This document shows, one piece after another, positions 24,964 to 33,611 of a stretch of DNA of 60,953 bases (position 1 is its first letter; every line of letters starts with the position of its first letter). The notes beneath the pieces were generated by a model, which was given only the letters and a program-made list of their open reading frames with translations, was not told the DNA's origin and ran no database searches. Source of the stretch: Daejeonella sp. GTDB taxonomy: Bacteria > Bacteroidota > Bacteroidia > Sphingobacteriales > Sphingobacteriaceae. The translations under genes and the position numbers were made by a program. The DNA is taken from positions 1 to 60,953 of the forward strand of contig NZ_JAUXXZ010000046.1 of the NCBI RefSeq assembly GCF_030684675.1, in the 5' to 3' direction.

Positions 24964-26000
24964 TGGAACTAGCATTTATAATTGAGAAATTCGCGTTAAT
25001 TCTGGTCATATTTCTGATCAGCCTAACTGTTGCTGCCTACTCTACACTTGCAGAAAGAAAGATCGCAGGCTTCCTTCAGGATAGGGTTGGCCCGAACAGA
25101 GCCGGACCCGGAGGAATGTTCCAGCCCCTTGCTGATGGACTCAAGATGTTTTTTAAGGAAGAAATCATTCCTACAGATTCAAATAAAGCACTTTTTATTC
25201 TGGGACCATCCCTTGCATTATTTACATCATTTTTGGGTAGTGCAGTAATTCCATGGGGCCAGGATATTGAGATAGCAGGACGCCAGGTTAGTTTGCAAAT
25301 TACCGACATTAATGTTGGAATGCTTTATATTTTCGGAGTGGTTTCACTAGGTGTTTATGGAATTATGATTGGCGGATGGGCTTCCAATAATAAATTCTCG
25401 CTTATGGGTGCCGTAAGAGCTGCCTCCCAAAGTATTAGCTATGAAATTCCAATGGGTCTATCCATTATTGCTTTGTTGATGGCTACCAATACCTTGAGTA
25501 TGAAGGAAATAGCCGAGCAGCAACATGGTATTAACTGGAATTTTTTTTACCAGCCTCTTGGATTCATTATCTTTCTTATTTGTTCTTTTGCAGAAACCAA
25601 TCGTACTCCTTTCGATTTACCTGAATGTGAGACTGAACTTGTCGGTGGTTACCATACCGAATATTCAGGCTTTAAAATGGGTGCATACATGTTCGCAGAA
25701 TATCTGAACATGTTTTTGGCTTCGGCGGTAATGTCAACACTATATTTTGGTGCTTATAATTATCCGGGAATGGATTGGGTTAATGAATTAACCGGACCTG
25801 TAATCGGACCATTGATTGGAATGGCCGTTTTGATGCTGAAGATATTTGCCTTCATCTTTTTATTTATGTGGGTGAGGTGGACCGTACCACGTTTCAGATA
25901 TGACCAGTTGATGAACCTTGGCTGGAAAATATTAATTCCTTTGGCAATTGCCAACATAGTAATTACCGGTATTGTAATTACAATTATTGACAAACTATAA
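24963..26000 (+). CDS. nuoH: NADH-quinone oxidoreductase subunit H
   Basis: A 345-residue membrane subunit with about eight helices that links the quinone site to the proton channels. Family motifs are AERKIAGFLQDRVGPNRAGP near residues 30-50, RAASQSISYEIPMG, and the acidic loop ETNRTPFDLPECETELVGGYHTEYSG (seen as parts). Start overlaps the nuoG stop; a 60-base spacer to nuoI contains an AGGAGG ribosome-binding site. Confidence 0.96.
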   Translation: MELAFIIEKFALILVIFLISLTVAAYSTLAERKIAGFLQDRVGPNRAGPGGMFQPLADGLKMFFKEEIIPTDSNKALFILGPSLALFTSFLGSAVIPWGQDIEIAGRQVSLQITDINVGMLYIFGVVSLGVYGIMIGGWASNNKFSLMGAVRAASQSISYEIPMGLSIIALLMATNTLSMKEIAEQQHGINWNFFYQPLGFIIFLICSFAETNRTPFDLPECETELVGGYHTEYSGFKMGAYMFAEYLNMFLASAVMSTLYFGAYNYPGMDWVNELTGPVIGPLIGMAVLMLKIFAFIFLFMWVRWTVPRFRYDQLMNLGWKILIPLAIANIVITGIVITIIDKL

Positions 26001-26060
26001 TTGGTTGGTAAGCGACTGATTTATTATAAATAAATACCCTTTTAGGAGGATTTAGGCTCT

Positions 26061-26561
26061 ATGGAACCATTAAGTAACAGAAAAAAAGTTTTAGAACAGA
26101 AACCAATGAATTTCTGGGAGCGATTATACCTTCCGGCAATTTTTCAGGGGATGGGAATAACTTTCAGGCACATGTTCAAAAAGAAGGAGACTATTTTTTA
26201 TCCTGAGGTTGAACGCGAATTTTCTGAAAACTGGAGAGGTATGCACTCACTGAAGAGGGATGAAGAAGGTCGTGAGCGTTGTACGGCCTGTGGACTTTGT
26301 GCACTTTCATGTCCGGCAGAAGCAATCACAATGATTGCGGCCGAGCGTCAGAAGGGTGAAGAAGCTTTATATCGTGAAGAGAAATATGCGGCTGTTTACG
26401 AGATCAATATGCTGCGTTGCATTTTCTGTGGGTTGTGTGAAGAAGCTTGCCCGAAAGAAGCGATCTATCTGGATGGTCCTATCGTTCCTGCAGATTACCT
26501 CAGAAAGGATTTCATCTATGGTAAGGATAAGCTGGTTGAAGAGCCTATGAAGGTTCAATAG
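26061..26561 (+). CDS. nuoI: NADH-quinone oxidoreductase subunit I
   Basis: A 166-residue ferredoxin-like subunit with two 4Fe-4S clusters (N6a and N6b) that carry electrons to NuoB. Ligands: C74, C77, C80, C84 in CTACGLCALSCP and C120, C123, C126, C130 in CIFCGLCEEACP. An unusually canonical AGGAGG Shine-Dalgarno (26044-26049) precedes the ATG by 11 bases. After this gene a 100-base spacer holds a probable new promoter before nuoJ. Confidence 0.96.
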   Translation: MEPLSNRKKVLEQKPMNFWERLYLPAIFQGMGITFRHMFKKKETIFYPEVEREFSENWRGMHSLKRDEEGRERCTACGLCALSCPAEAITMIAAERQKGEEALYREEKYAAVYEINMLRCIFCGLCEEACPKEAIYLDGPIVPADYLRKDFIYGKDKLVEEPMKVQ

Positions 26562-26618
26562 GACTAATATTTTTAAATTTGAGGCAGCCGGAGCCTGTAA
26601 TTATTTCGGCAGAAATTA

Positions 26619-26626
26619 TACCTTTG
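26619..26626 (+). promoter_or_regulatory. Candidate internal nuo promoter -7 box (TACCTTTG)
   Basis: TACCTTTG matches TAnnTTTG and lies 35 bases before the nuoJ ATG, in the 100-base nuoI-nuoJ spacer. It could drive the membrane-arm genes nuoJKLMN separately from the upstream operon. Confidence 0.45.
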
Positions 26627-26661
26627 CCCAAATTCGGAGCAAAGATTAAAATACCGTATTA

Positions 26662-27165
26662 ATGAGTATATCTCTTTTTTATTTTGTTGCTTTCTTAACC
26701 ATATTCTTCGCCCTTTTGGTGATATTTTCGAAGAATCCGGTGCATAGCGTGCTTTATCTCATTGTCACATTTTTTACGTTTACCCTGCACTATATCATGC
26801 TGAATGCACAGTTCCTTGCTATTGTGAACTTCATCGTATATATGGGTGCGATAATGGTACTCTTCCTTTTTGTCCTCATGCTGCTTAACCTGAATGAGGG
26901 CTCAGTCGGTTCGAAATCCAATCTTCTTAAAATGGTAGGCGTCATTGCAGGTATGTGTCTTGTCATAACATTGGTTGGATCGGTCAAGGCATTAAATGCT
27001 TCCGATCCCCTGGTTCTGCAAACTCAGGACCTTGGTCTTGTGAAAAACCTCGGAAAGGTCTTATTCAGCAAATTCCTGTTACCGTTTGAGATATCATCTA
27101 TTCTCTTACTTTCTGCGATGGTTGGAGCCGTTCTATTAGCTAAAAAAGATATAAAACAGGGATAG
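26662..27165 (+). CDS. nuoJ: NADH-quinone oxidoreductase subunit J
   Basis: A 167-residue membrane subunit with five hydrophobic helices. Typical NuoJ stretches are KNPVHSVLYLI near residue 25 and AIVNFIVYMGAIMVLFLFVLMLLN, the helix that has a pi-bulge in known structures. The C-terminus ends SAMVGAVLLAKKD. It stands 3 bases before nuoK and may be the first gene of a separately initiated transcript. Confidence 0.95.
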   Translation: MSISLFYFVAFLTIFFALLVIFSKNPVHSVLYLIVTFFTFTLHYIMLNAQFLAIVNFIVYMGAIMVLFLFVLMLLNLNEGSVGSKSNLLKMVGVIAGMCLVITLVGSVKALNASDPLVLQTQDLGLVKNLGKVLFSKFLLPFEISSILLLSAMVGAVLLAKKDIKQG

Positions 27166-27168
27166 ATC

Positions 27169-27498
27169 ATGGAAAATGTAACTCAGGCAATTCAAGGTGT
27201 ACCTTTAAATCATTATATCCTGTTAAGCACAATCATTTTTGCGATTGGTGTAATTGGAGTACTTATCCGCAGAAATGCTATCGTAATTTTTATGTCAATT
27301 GAATTGATGCTTAATGCTGTGAATCTTTTACTCACTGCATTCTCAGTTCATCATAATGATCCCTCAGGGCAGGTATTTGTATTTTTTATAATGGCATTGG
27401 CAGCAGCTGAAGTGGCAATCGGTCTGGCCATCATTGTAATGGTTTACCGAAACACCAACTCAACTGATGTTAATATTTTGAATAAACTTAAGTGGTAA
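27169..27498 (+). CDS. nuoK: NADH-quinone oxidoreductase subunit K
   Basis: A 109-residue three-helix subunit. VLIRRNAIVIFMSIELMLNAVNL contains the conserved membrane glutamate of the proton path (E in SIELML), and MALAAAEVAIGLAIIV contains the second one. Length is standard. It follows nuoJ by 3 bases; a 76-base spacer with a perfect hairpin repeat separates it from nuoL. Confidence 0.96.
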   Translation: MENVTQAIQGVPLNHYILLSTIIFAIGVIGVLIRRNAIVIFMSIELMLNAVNLLLTAFSVHHNDPSGQVFVFFIMALAAAEVAIGLAIIVMVYRNTNSTDVNILNKLKW

Positions 27499-27574
27499 TC
27501 CTCTGCTGAGACTCAGTCTGCCTGACGGCAGACAGGGATGACAGGGTGTATAGTATGATAATTAGCATATAATA
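27499..27574. repeat. Palindromic repeat in the nuoK-nuoL spacer
   Basis: GTCTGCC (27516-27522) and GGCAGAC (27527-27533) form a perfect 7-base stem with a TGAC loop; next to it lies CAGGGATGACAGGG, whose complement reads CCCTGTCATCCCTG. On the minus strand this shows the GTCATCCC end seen in repeats at 55669 and 60083-60784, so it may be a member of the same dispersed family lying inside the nuo operon. No T tract follows, so it is not a terminator. Confidence 0.6.
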
Positions 27575-29482
27575 ATGATAAATTTAGTCTGGTTAGTTCC
27601 TTTATTTCCACTTTTAGGTTTCCTCATCAACGGATTAGGCCGTAATACCCTGCCCAAAGCTGTTGTTGGTTTTGTGGGTTGCCTTACAGTACTTGCCTCT
27701 TTTGCGGTTAGTTTGGGGATATTCTTTGAACTGAATTCAGCAGAAACAAAATCTTTCATTATTCCAATTTTCGATTGGATTAGTGCAGGAAATGTGAAGA
27801 TTCCTTTTTCTTTCCTTGTTGATCCTCTCAGTGCATTAATGTTGCTGATCGTTACCGGGATTGGCTTTCTGATCCATGTATATTCAACCGGATATATGCA
27901 CCATGATGCAGGCTTTGCTAAATTCTTTTCCTACCTGAATCTGTTCATATTTTTCATGCTACTATTGGTGCTTGGTTCCAATTATGTGGTCATGTTTATC
28001 GGATGGGAAGGCGTGGGTTTATGCTCTTATCTGCTTATCGGATTCTGGTTCACTAACTCATCGTATGCCAGTGCGGCAAAAAAAGCTTTTGTGATGAACC
28101 GTATCGGTGATTTAGGCTTTTTGATTGCTGTTTTCCTGATCTTTGCCACTTTCAACAGTGTAGAATTCTCCAGTGTTTTTCCTCAGGCTGCAAATATGGC
28201 TTCAGGTGATTCAGTATTGATTTTAATTACGGCTTTATTATTTATAGGAGCTATAGGAAAGTCGGCACAAATTCCATTGTTTACCTGGTTGCCTGATGCA
28301 ATGGCCGGGCCTACTCCTGTATCAGCCCTGATTCATGCTGCGACAATGGTTACTGCAGGTATTTACATGATTGCCCGCTCTAATATTTTATTTACACTGG
28401 CACCCGAAACTCTCGGAGTGGTAGCCATTATCGGACTTGCAACGCTCTTCCTTGCTGCAGCCATTGCTGTAACTCAGACTGATATTAAAAAAGTATTAGC
28501 TTATTCAACTGTATCTCAGTTGGGATATATGTTTCTTGGATTAGGAGTTGGAGCCTATACCGGGGCATTCTTTCATGTAATCACCCATGCGTTTTTTAAA
28601 GCATTACTTTTCCTTGGTGCAGGATCAGTCATTCATGCCATGAGTAATGAGCAGGATATGCGAAATATGGGCGGACTGAAAAAGAAATTGCCGGTTACTT
28701 ATCTTACCATGATGATCGGGACAATTGCAATTGCCGGACTTCCTCCTTTTTCAGGATTCTTCTCGAAGGATGAGATACTTGCACACGTTTATGAAAGCAA
28801 CAAAATTTTCTGGCTGATCGCTGTTATTGGTGCCATGTTCACCGCATTTTACATGTTCCGGATGATGTATCTTACTTTTAACGGAAAATTCCGTGGAACC
28901 TCTGATCAGGAACATCATTTACATGAATCACCAGCATCCATGACAGTTCCTTTGATCGTATTGGCAATCCTTTCTGCTCTGGGCGGATTGATCGGAATTC
29001 CTGCAGTATTTGGCGGCAGCCATTGGCTGGCTGGTTTCCTTGCTCCGGTTTTTGAAGCTTCTGCTTCCAAATCGGGCCACCTGACTTTAGACCATACAAC
29101 AGAATACATTCTTATGGCTGTTTCTGTTGGGGCTGCAATAATTGCAATGCTGTATGCTTATAACCGTTATGTAAAACAAGCTCATATTCCTGCAGATGAA
29201 ATTACAGGACGCAGCGGACTAGCTCGTCTTTCCTACAATAAGTTTTTTGTAGATGAGATCTATGATGCACTTATTACCCGTCCGCTAAATGCATTGTCCG
29301 GATTCTTTTTCAGAACTGTGGATAAAGCAGGTATTGACGGATTGGTGAATGGCTTTGGAAAGGGAGCGGTAGAAGCAAGTAAAACTTTCAGATTACTTCA
29401 ATCCGGTATGGTTGGCTTTTACATCTTTATGATGGTTGCCGGAATCCTGGCCTTACTGGTTTATAGTATGTATAAAATTTAA
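27575..29482 (+). CDS. nuoL: NADH-quinone oxidoreductase subunit L
   Basis: A 635-residue antiporter-like proton-pumping subunit with more than twelve membrane helices. YVVMFIGWEGVGLCSYLLIGFW carries the conserved helix-5 glutamate, TWLPDAMAGPTPVSALIHAATMVTAGIYM is the broken helix-7 region, and AYSTVSQLGYM follows. The C-terminal amphipathic long helix region of NuoL is present (SRLARLSYNKFFVDEIYD-type segment and last helix). Start at the ATG at 27575. Confidence 0.97.
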   Translation: MINLVWLVPLFPLLGFLINGLGRNTLPKAVVGFVGCLTVLASFAVSLGIFFELNSAETKSFIIPIFDWISAGNVKIPFSFLVDPLSALMLLIVTGIGFLIHVYSTGYMHHDAGFAKFFSYLNLFIFFMLLLVLGSNYVVMFIGWEGVGLCSYLLIGFWFTNSSYASAAKKAFVMNRIGDLGFLIAVFLIFATFNSVEFSSVFPQAANMASGDSVLILITALLFIGAIGKSAQIPLFTWLPDAMAGPTPVSALIHAATMVTAGIYMIARSNILFTLAPETLGVVAIIGLATLFLAAAIAVTQTDIKKVLAYSTVSQLGYMFLGLGVGAYTGAFFHVITHAFFKALLFLGAGSVIHAMSNEQDMRNMGGLKKKLPVTYLTMMIGTIAIAGLPPFSGFFSKDEILAHVYESNKIFWLIAVIGAMFTAFYMFRMMYLTFNGKFRGTSDQEHHLHESPASMTVPLIVLAILSALGGLIGIPAVFGGSHWLAGFLAPVFEASASKSGHLTLDHTTEYILMAVSVGAAIIAMLYAYNRYVKQAHIPADEITGRSGLARLSYNKFFVDEIYDALITRPLNALSGFFFRTVDKAGIDGLVNGFGKGAVEASKTFRLLQSGMVGFYIFMMVAGILALLVYSMYKI

Positions 29483-29505
29483 TATTAAGGAGTAGAACAA
29501 TTTAA

Positions 29506-30969
29506 ATGGAAATCTTACTGTTACAAATTTTTATTCCGCTTATTGCTGCACTGGTCATCCTCCTTTCAGGCAAAACAATAGTTAAGGGGCTTGCGGGTGT
29601 TTTGTCTTTAGTATCCCTTGCTATCACTATTTATTTATATCTGAATTTTATTCCGGATGCCAGCACCCAGTTTCTTGTTGATCTGGCCTGGATTCCACAG
29701 TTTGGGATTCATTTTAAGGCTGGAGTCGATGGTATAAGTATGGTGCTTTTATTACTTACCAACCTCCTTATTCCAATCATTATTTTATCAAGCTATAAAC
29801 ATGATATTAAGAATGTTACTGCTTTTTATGCATTGATATTTTTCATGCAGACTGGTTTATTGCTTGTTTTTACAGCTTTGGATGGCTTTCTTTTTTATAT
29901 CGGATGGGAAGCAGCATTGATACCAGTTTACTTCATTTGTGCATTATGGGGTGGCGAGAATCGTATAAAGGTCAATTTGAAATTCTTCATTTATACTATC
30001 GCCGGTAGTTTATTAATGTTATTGGCGATTATCTACCTGCATTTACAAACTCCGGGCAATAGTTATGATATAGCAGAGTTTTATAAACTTGAACTTGATT
30101 CTGTAACTCAGGCATGGATATTCTGGGCATTCTTTATTGCTTTTGCAATCAAAATGCCTGTATTTCCATTTCATACCTGGCAGCCGGATACCTATACTGA
30201 AGCTCCGACTGCAGGAACCATGCTGCTTTCAGGTATCATGCTTAAGATGGGTATTTATGGAGTTATTCGCTGGTTAATTCCTGTTGCGCCACTTGGTTTT
30301 GATGCATGGGGAGAAACAGCGTTGATCTTATCGGTAATTGGCGTTGTTTATGCATCAATTATTGCATTTACTCAGAATGATATTAAGCGCCTGATTGCTT
30401 ACTCATCAATTGCACACGTCGGACTTATCTCAGCCGGTATTTTTGCCTGGAACCTGCAAGGGCTGCAAGGAGCAATGATACAAATGCTAAATCACGGCAT
30501 CAATGTGGTTGGGATGTTCTTCATTGCAGATATTCTTATCCGCAGGATGAATACCCGTGAAATGACTCAGATGGGAGGAATCGCAAAACCGGCACCAATT
30601 CTTGCCATTACTTTCCTTATCGTTTTACTGGGTACTGTTGCCTTACCCCTTACTAATGGCTTTGTTGGAGAGTTCTTGCTGTTAATGGGAGTCTACAATC
30701 ATAATATCTGGCTGTCAGCTATTTCCGGTTTGACTATTATTTTCGGAGCAGTTTATATGCTAAGAATGTATCAGAAGGTGATGCTTGGGCCAGTAAATTC
30801 AAGTACAGCAATTTTTAAAGATCTTGATGGAACAGAAAAATCAGTTTTGCTGCTTATTTCAGCACTTGTGATCTTAATCGGGGTTTACCCTCAGCCAATC
30901 CTGCATATTTCAGAAGCTGCAGTTATTAACCTGTTAGATCAGGTCAATCAAAAAATATTAGTTAAATAA
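29506..30969 (+). CDS. nuoM: NADH-quinone oxidoreductase subunit M
   Basis: A 487-residue antiporter-like subunit. FFLFYIGWEAALIPVYF contains the conserved glutamate, FPFHTWQPDTYTEAPTAGTMLLSGIMLKMG is the central proton-channel segment with conserved lysine, and AYSSIAHVG follows. About 14 helices by hydrophobicity. It is 23 bases after nuoL and 4 bases before nuoN. Confidence 0.97.
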   Translation: MEILLLQIFIPLIAALVILLSGKTIVKGLAGVLSLVSLAITIYLYLNFIPDASTQFLVDLAWIPQFGIHFKAGVDGISMVLLLLTNLLIPIIILSSYKHDIKNVTAFYALIFFMQTGLLLVFTALDGFLFYIGWEAALIPVYFICALWGGENRIKVNLKFFIYTIAGSLLMLLAIIYLHLQTPGNSYDIAEFYKLELDSVTQAWIFWAFFIAFAIKMPVFPFHTWQPDTYTEAPTAGTMLLSGIMLKMGIYGVIRWLIPVAPLGFDAWGETALILSVIGVVYASIIAFTQNDIKRLIAYSSIAHVGLISAGIFAWNLQGLQGAMIQMLNHGINVVGMFFIADILIRRMNTREMTQMGGIAKPAPILAITFLIVLLGTVALPLTNGFVGEFLLLMGVYNHNIWLSAISGLTIIFGAVYMLRMYQKVMLGPVNSSTAIFKDLDGTEKSVLLLISALVILIGVYPQPILHISEAAVINLLDQVNQKILVK

Positions 30970-30973
30970 AAGC

Positions 30974-32353
30974 ATGAACGCATTAATAACCCTATCTATT
31001 TTAGCCATTCTGGTTCTTTACTTAGGCTTGTATAAGGCAAAAAATGCTTTGCTGCCTGTTACTTTGCTTGGCCTGGCTGTCGGACTAGTTTTAGCTTTAC
31101 TTGAGTGGAACTCGGGTGCTGCACCAATTTACAGTGGAATGATGCAGTTTGACAATTTTGCTGTAGCCTTTACTTCGATAGGTATTGTGTCAACTATGCT
31201 GATTTTGCTGATATCCAAAGACTATTTTGAACATATCAGCGATAATGTTGCAGAATACTATGCAATCATACTTTTCGCACTGATTGGGATACTGGTTATG
31301 GTGTCTTTCAACAATCTCTCGATGCTGTTCATTGGTATTGAGATCATGTCGGTGAGTCTTTATATTCTTGCAGGTATCCGTAAAAATGATTTTAAATCCA
31401 ATGAGGCTGCTTTAAAGTATTTTCTGACAGGTGCTTTTTCTACAGGATTTTTATTGATGGGAATTGCATTTCTGTATGGATCAACCGCCAGCTTTGATCT
31501 GGGTGTTATTAAAGAGTATGTCATTTCAAACCCCACTCAGATCTCACCGCTATTCTATACAGGCCTGACATTAATGATCATTGGACTTAGTTTTAAAGTC
31601 GGTGCCGCTCCTTTCCATTTCTGGACTCCGGATGTTTATGAAGGTTCTCCTACAATCATTACTGCTTTCATGAGTACTGTAGTTAAGACTGCCGGATTTG
31701 CTGCTTTCTTACGCTTATTCATGATTTGCTTTGCACCGCTTCATGATTTCTGGATGCCTGTTTTGCTGGTCATCTCTGTTTTAACCCTGTTCATTGGGAA
31801 TGTAACCGCTTTATACCAGCATAGCTTTAAAAGAATGCTTGCTTTTTCGAGTATCTCGCATGCAGGTTATATGTTGTTTGCAATTATTGCTTTGGGTCCG
31901 GGTTCTGGCAATTCCGTTTTTCTTTATGCCAGTGCCTATTCAATAGCATCCATTATCGCATTTGCTGTGCTTATACTCGTTAAGCGCCAAACCGGATCTG
32001 ATAATTTTGATAGTTTTACAGGACTTGCTAAAAGAAATCCTTTTATTGCTTTCACGCTCACTGTGGCAATGCTTTCTTTGGCAGGAATACCATTAACTGC
32101 CGGTTTCATCGGGAAATTTATGATGTTCTCAACGGCTTTGTCAGAATATCATATCTGGCTTGTAATTATTGCAGTTATTAATGCTGTAATCGGAATCTAT
32201 TACTATTTAAGAGTAGTGGTAGCGATGTACTTTAAATCTGCAGAACGTTCAGAGATTCAGTCATCCCCTTACTTTAATTTTGTTCTTGGATTTTCTGCCT
32301 TGCTAACGATTATTGTTGGGGTCTATCCAGGCTTCATATCCAACCTTTTCTAA
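30974..32353 (+). CDS. nuoN: NADH-quinone oxidoreductase subunit N
   Basis: A 459-residue antiporter-like subunit, last of the 14 complex I genes. SMLFIGIEIMSVSLYIL has the conserved glutamate, KVGAAPFHFWTPDVYEGSPTIITAFMSTVVKTAG is the diagnostic NuoN segment (seen as parts), and AFSSISHAGYM follows. No hairpin terminator follows; the DedA gene starts 45 bases later, with a near-consensus box TAGCTTTA at 32377-32384. Confidence 0.96.
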   Translation: MNALITLSILAILVLYLGLYKAKNALLPVTLLGLAVGLVLALLEWNSGAAPIYSGMMQFDNFAVAFTSIGIVSTMLILLISKDYFEHISDNVAEYYAIILFALIGILVMVSFNNLSMLFIGIEIMSVSLYILAGIRKNDFKSNEAALKYFLTGAFSTGFLLMGIAFLYGSTASFDLGVIKEYVISNPTQISPLFYTGLTLMIIGLSFKVGAAPFHFWTPDVYEGSPTIITAFMSTVVKTAGFAAFLRLFMICFAPLHDFWMPVLLVISVLTLFIGNVTALYQHSFKRMLAFSSISHAGYMLFAIIALGPGSGNSVFLYASAYSIASIIAFAVLILVKRQTGSDNFDSFTGLAKRNPFIAFTLTVAMLSLAGIPLTAGFIGKFMMFSTALSEYHIWLVIIAVINAVIGIYYYLRVVVAMYFKSAERSEIQSSPYFNFVLGFSALLTIIVGVYPGFISNLF

Positions 32354-32398
32354 GCCAAATTATTACATAAATATTGTAGCTTTACGCATATTGATTTT

Positions 32399-33058
32399 AT
32401 GCACGAGTTCTGGGACTATTTTCAACATCTTATTGATCCTGTGAAATTGCTTCGAGAAGGGGGTTTTTACTTGCTTCTCTTTGTAATATTTGCCGAAACG
32501 GGCTTGTTTTTCGGCTTTTTCCTACCTGGAGACTATCTTTTATTCCTTGCCGGAATGTTTGTTGCTACCAATAAACTTGATGTATCAATTTATATACTGA
32601 TAGCCGGTTTAATTGCAGCTGCAGTTGGGGGTAATTTTGTTGGGTATTGGTTTGGTAAGAGGACCGGGCCAGTCCTATATCAGAGAGAGGACTCCTTTTT
32701 TTTTAAGAAGAGATACCTCAAAGCTGCTGAAGTTTACTACAGAAAGCAAGGTGCTTTCGCTCTGATTATGGGGAGGTTCATACCAATTGTCCGGACTTTT
32801 GCACCAATAATTGCAGGGATTGTTAGGCTTGATTTTAATAAATTTGCATTTTATAATATATCGGGCGCTTTTCTTTGGATTACATCCTTAACTTTGCTTG
32901 GATTTTATCTTGGCAGGAGTTTTGAACAAGAGATAAATGACTATCTGTTATATATAATTATTGGTTTTATACTGATAACAGCTATACCGTTAATTGTAAC
33001 CTATTTAAAAAGGAAAATTGAAGGAGACAGGAGCGATGAAGAAGAGCAAAATCCTTAA
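32399..33058 (+). CDS. DedA-family membrane protein
   Basis: A 219-residue membrane protein of the DedA (VTT/SNARE-associated) family, implicated in lipid carrier scrambling and membrane homeostasis. [20 protein letters not shown] near residues 38-57 is the family's re-entrant motif, and [18 protein letters not shown] at about 123-140 is the second one with the conserved arginines and proline. Four to five hydrophobic segments; a charged C-terminal tail ([13 protein letters not shown]). The pyrophosphatase gene follows after 5 bases, so the two are probably co-transcribed. Confidence 0.92.
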   Translation: MHEFWDYFQHLIDPVKLLREGGFYLLLFVIFAETGLFFGFFLPGDYLLFLAGMFVATNKLDVSIYILIAGLIAAAVGGNFVGYWFGKRTGPVLYQREDSFFFKKRYLKAAEVYYRKQGAFALIMGRFIPIVRTFAPIIAGIVRLDFNKFAFYNISGAFLWITSLTLLGFYLGRSFEQEINDYLLYIIIGFILITAIPLIVTYLKRKIEGDRSDEEEQNP

Positions 33059-33063
33059 ATAAA

Positions 33064-33606
33064 ATGAATAAAGACCATCCCTGGCACAACGTTTCACCCG
33101 GTGAAGATATCCCTTCACATGTTAATGCAATTATTGAAATTCCAAAAGGATCAAAAGCAAAATATGAGATTGATAAAGAGTCAGGCCTGATTAAATTAGA
33201 TCGCGTACTTTTTTCATCCGTTATGTACCCGGCTAATTACGGCTTTATTCCTCAGACATATTGTGATGATAAGGATCCTTTGGATATATTAGTCTTATGT
33301 TCTGTTGACGTTTACCCCATGTCTATTGTTGAAGCGAAAGTTGTTGGGGTAATGCATATGGTAGATAATGGTGAGCAGGATGATAAAATTATAGCTGTTG
33401 CCAGGAATGATATGTCTGTTAATTATATTGAGGATCTGAAAGAATTGCCTCCACATACTATGACGGAGATTGTGCGGTTTTTTCAGGATTATAAAGCCCT
33501 GGAACGCAAAAATGTTAGTATTGAACATTTACTTGGCAAAAATTATGCATATAAAGTCATCAAGGAAAGTCTTCAATTATATAAGACCACATTTTTAAAT
33601 AAATAA
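33064..33606 (+). CDS. ppa: Inorganic pyrophosphatase (family I, soluble)
   Basis: A 180-residue cytoplasmic enzyme hydrolysing diphosphate to two phosphates and so pulling biosynthetic reactions forward. [12 protein letters not shown] near residues 24-35 and the metal-binding motif [11 protein letters not shown] (D69, D71, D74) are typical of family [13 protein letters not shown] precedes it. Length matches the family. It lies between the DedA and CorC/HlyC genes on the same strand with 5-base gaps on each side. Confidence 0.95.
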   Translation: MNKDHPWHNVSPGEDIPSHVNAIIEIPKGSKAKYEIDKESGLIKLDRVLFSSVMYPANYGFIPQTYCDDKDPLDILVLCSVDVYPMSIVEAKVVGVMHMVDNGEQDDKIIAVARNDMSVNYIEDLKELPPHTMTEIVRFFQDYKALERKNVSIEHLLGKNYAYKVIKESLQLYKTTFLNK

Positions 33607-33611
33607 TTAAC

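Noticed and set aside
27516-27533. nuoK-nuoL hairpin as a terminator
   Set aside because: No T tract follows it and the operon continues with nuoL, nuoM and nuoN.
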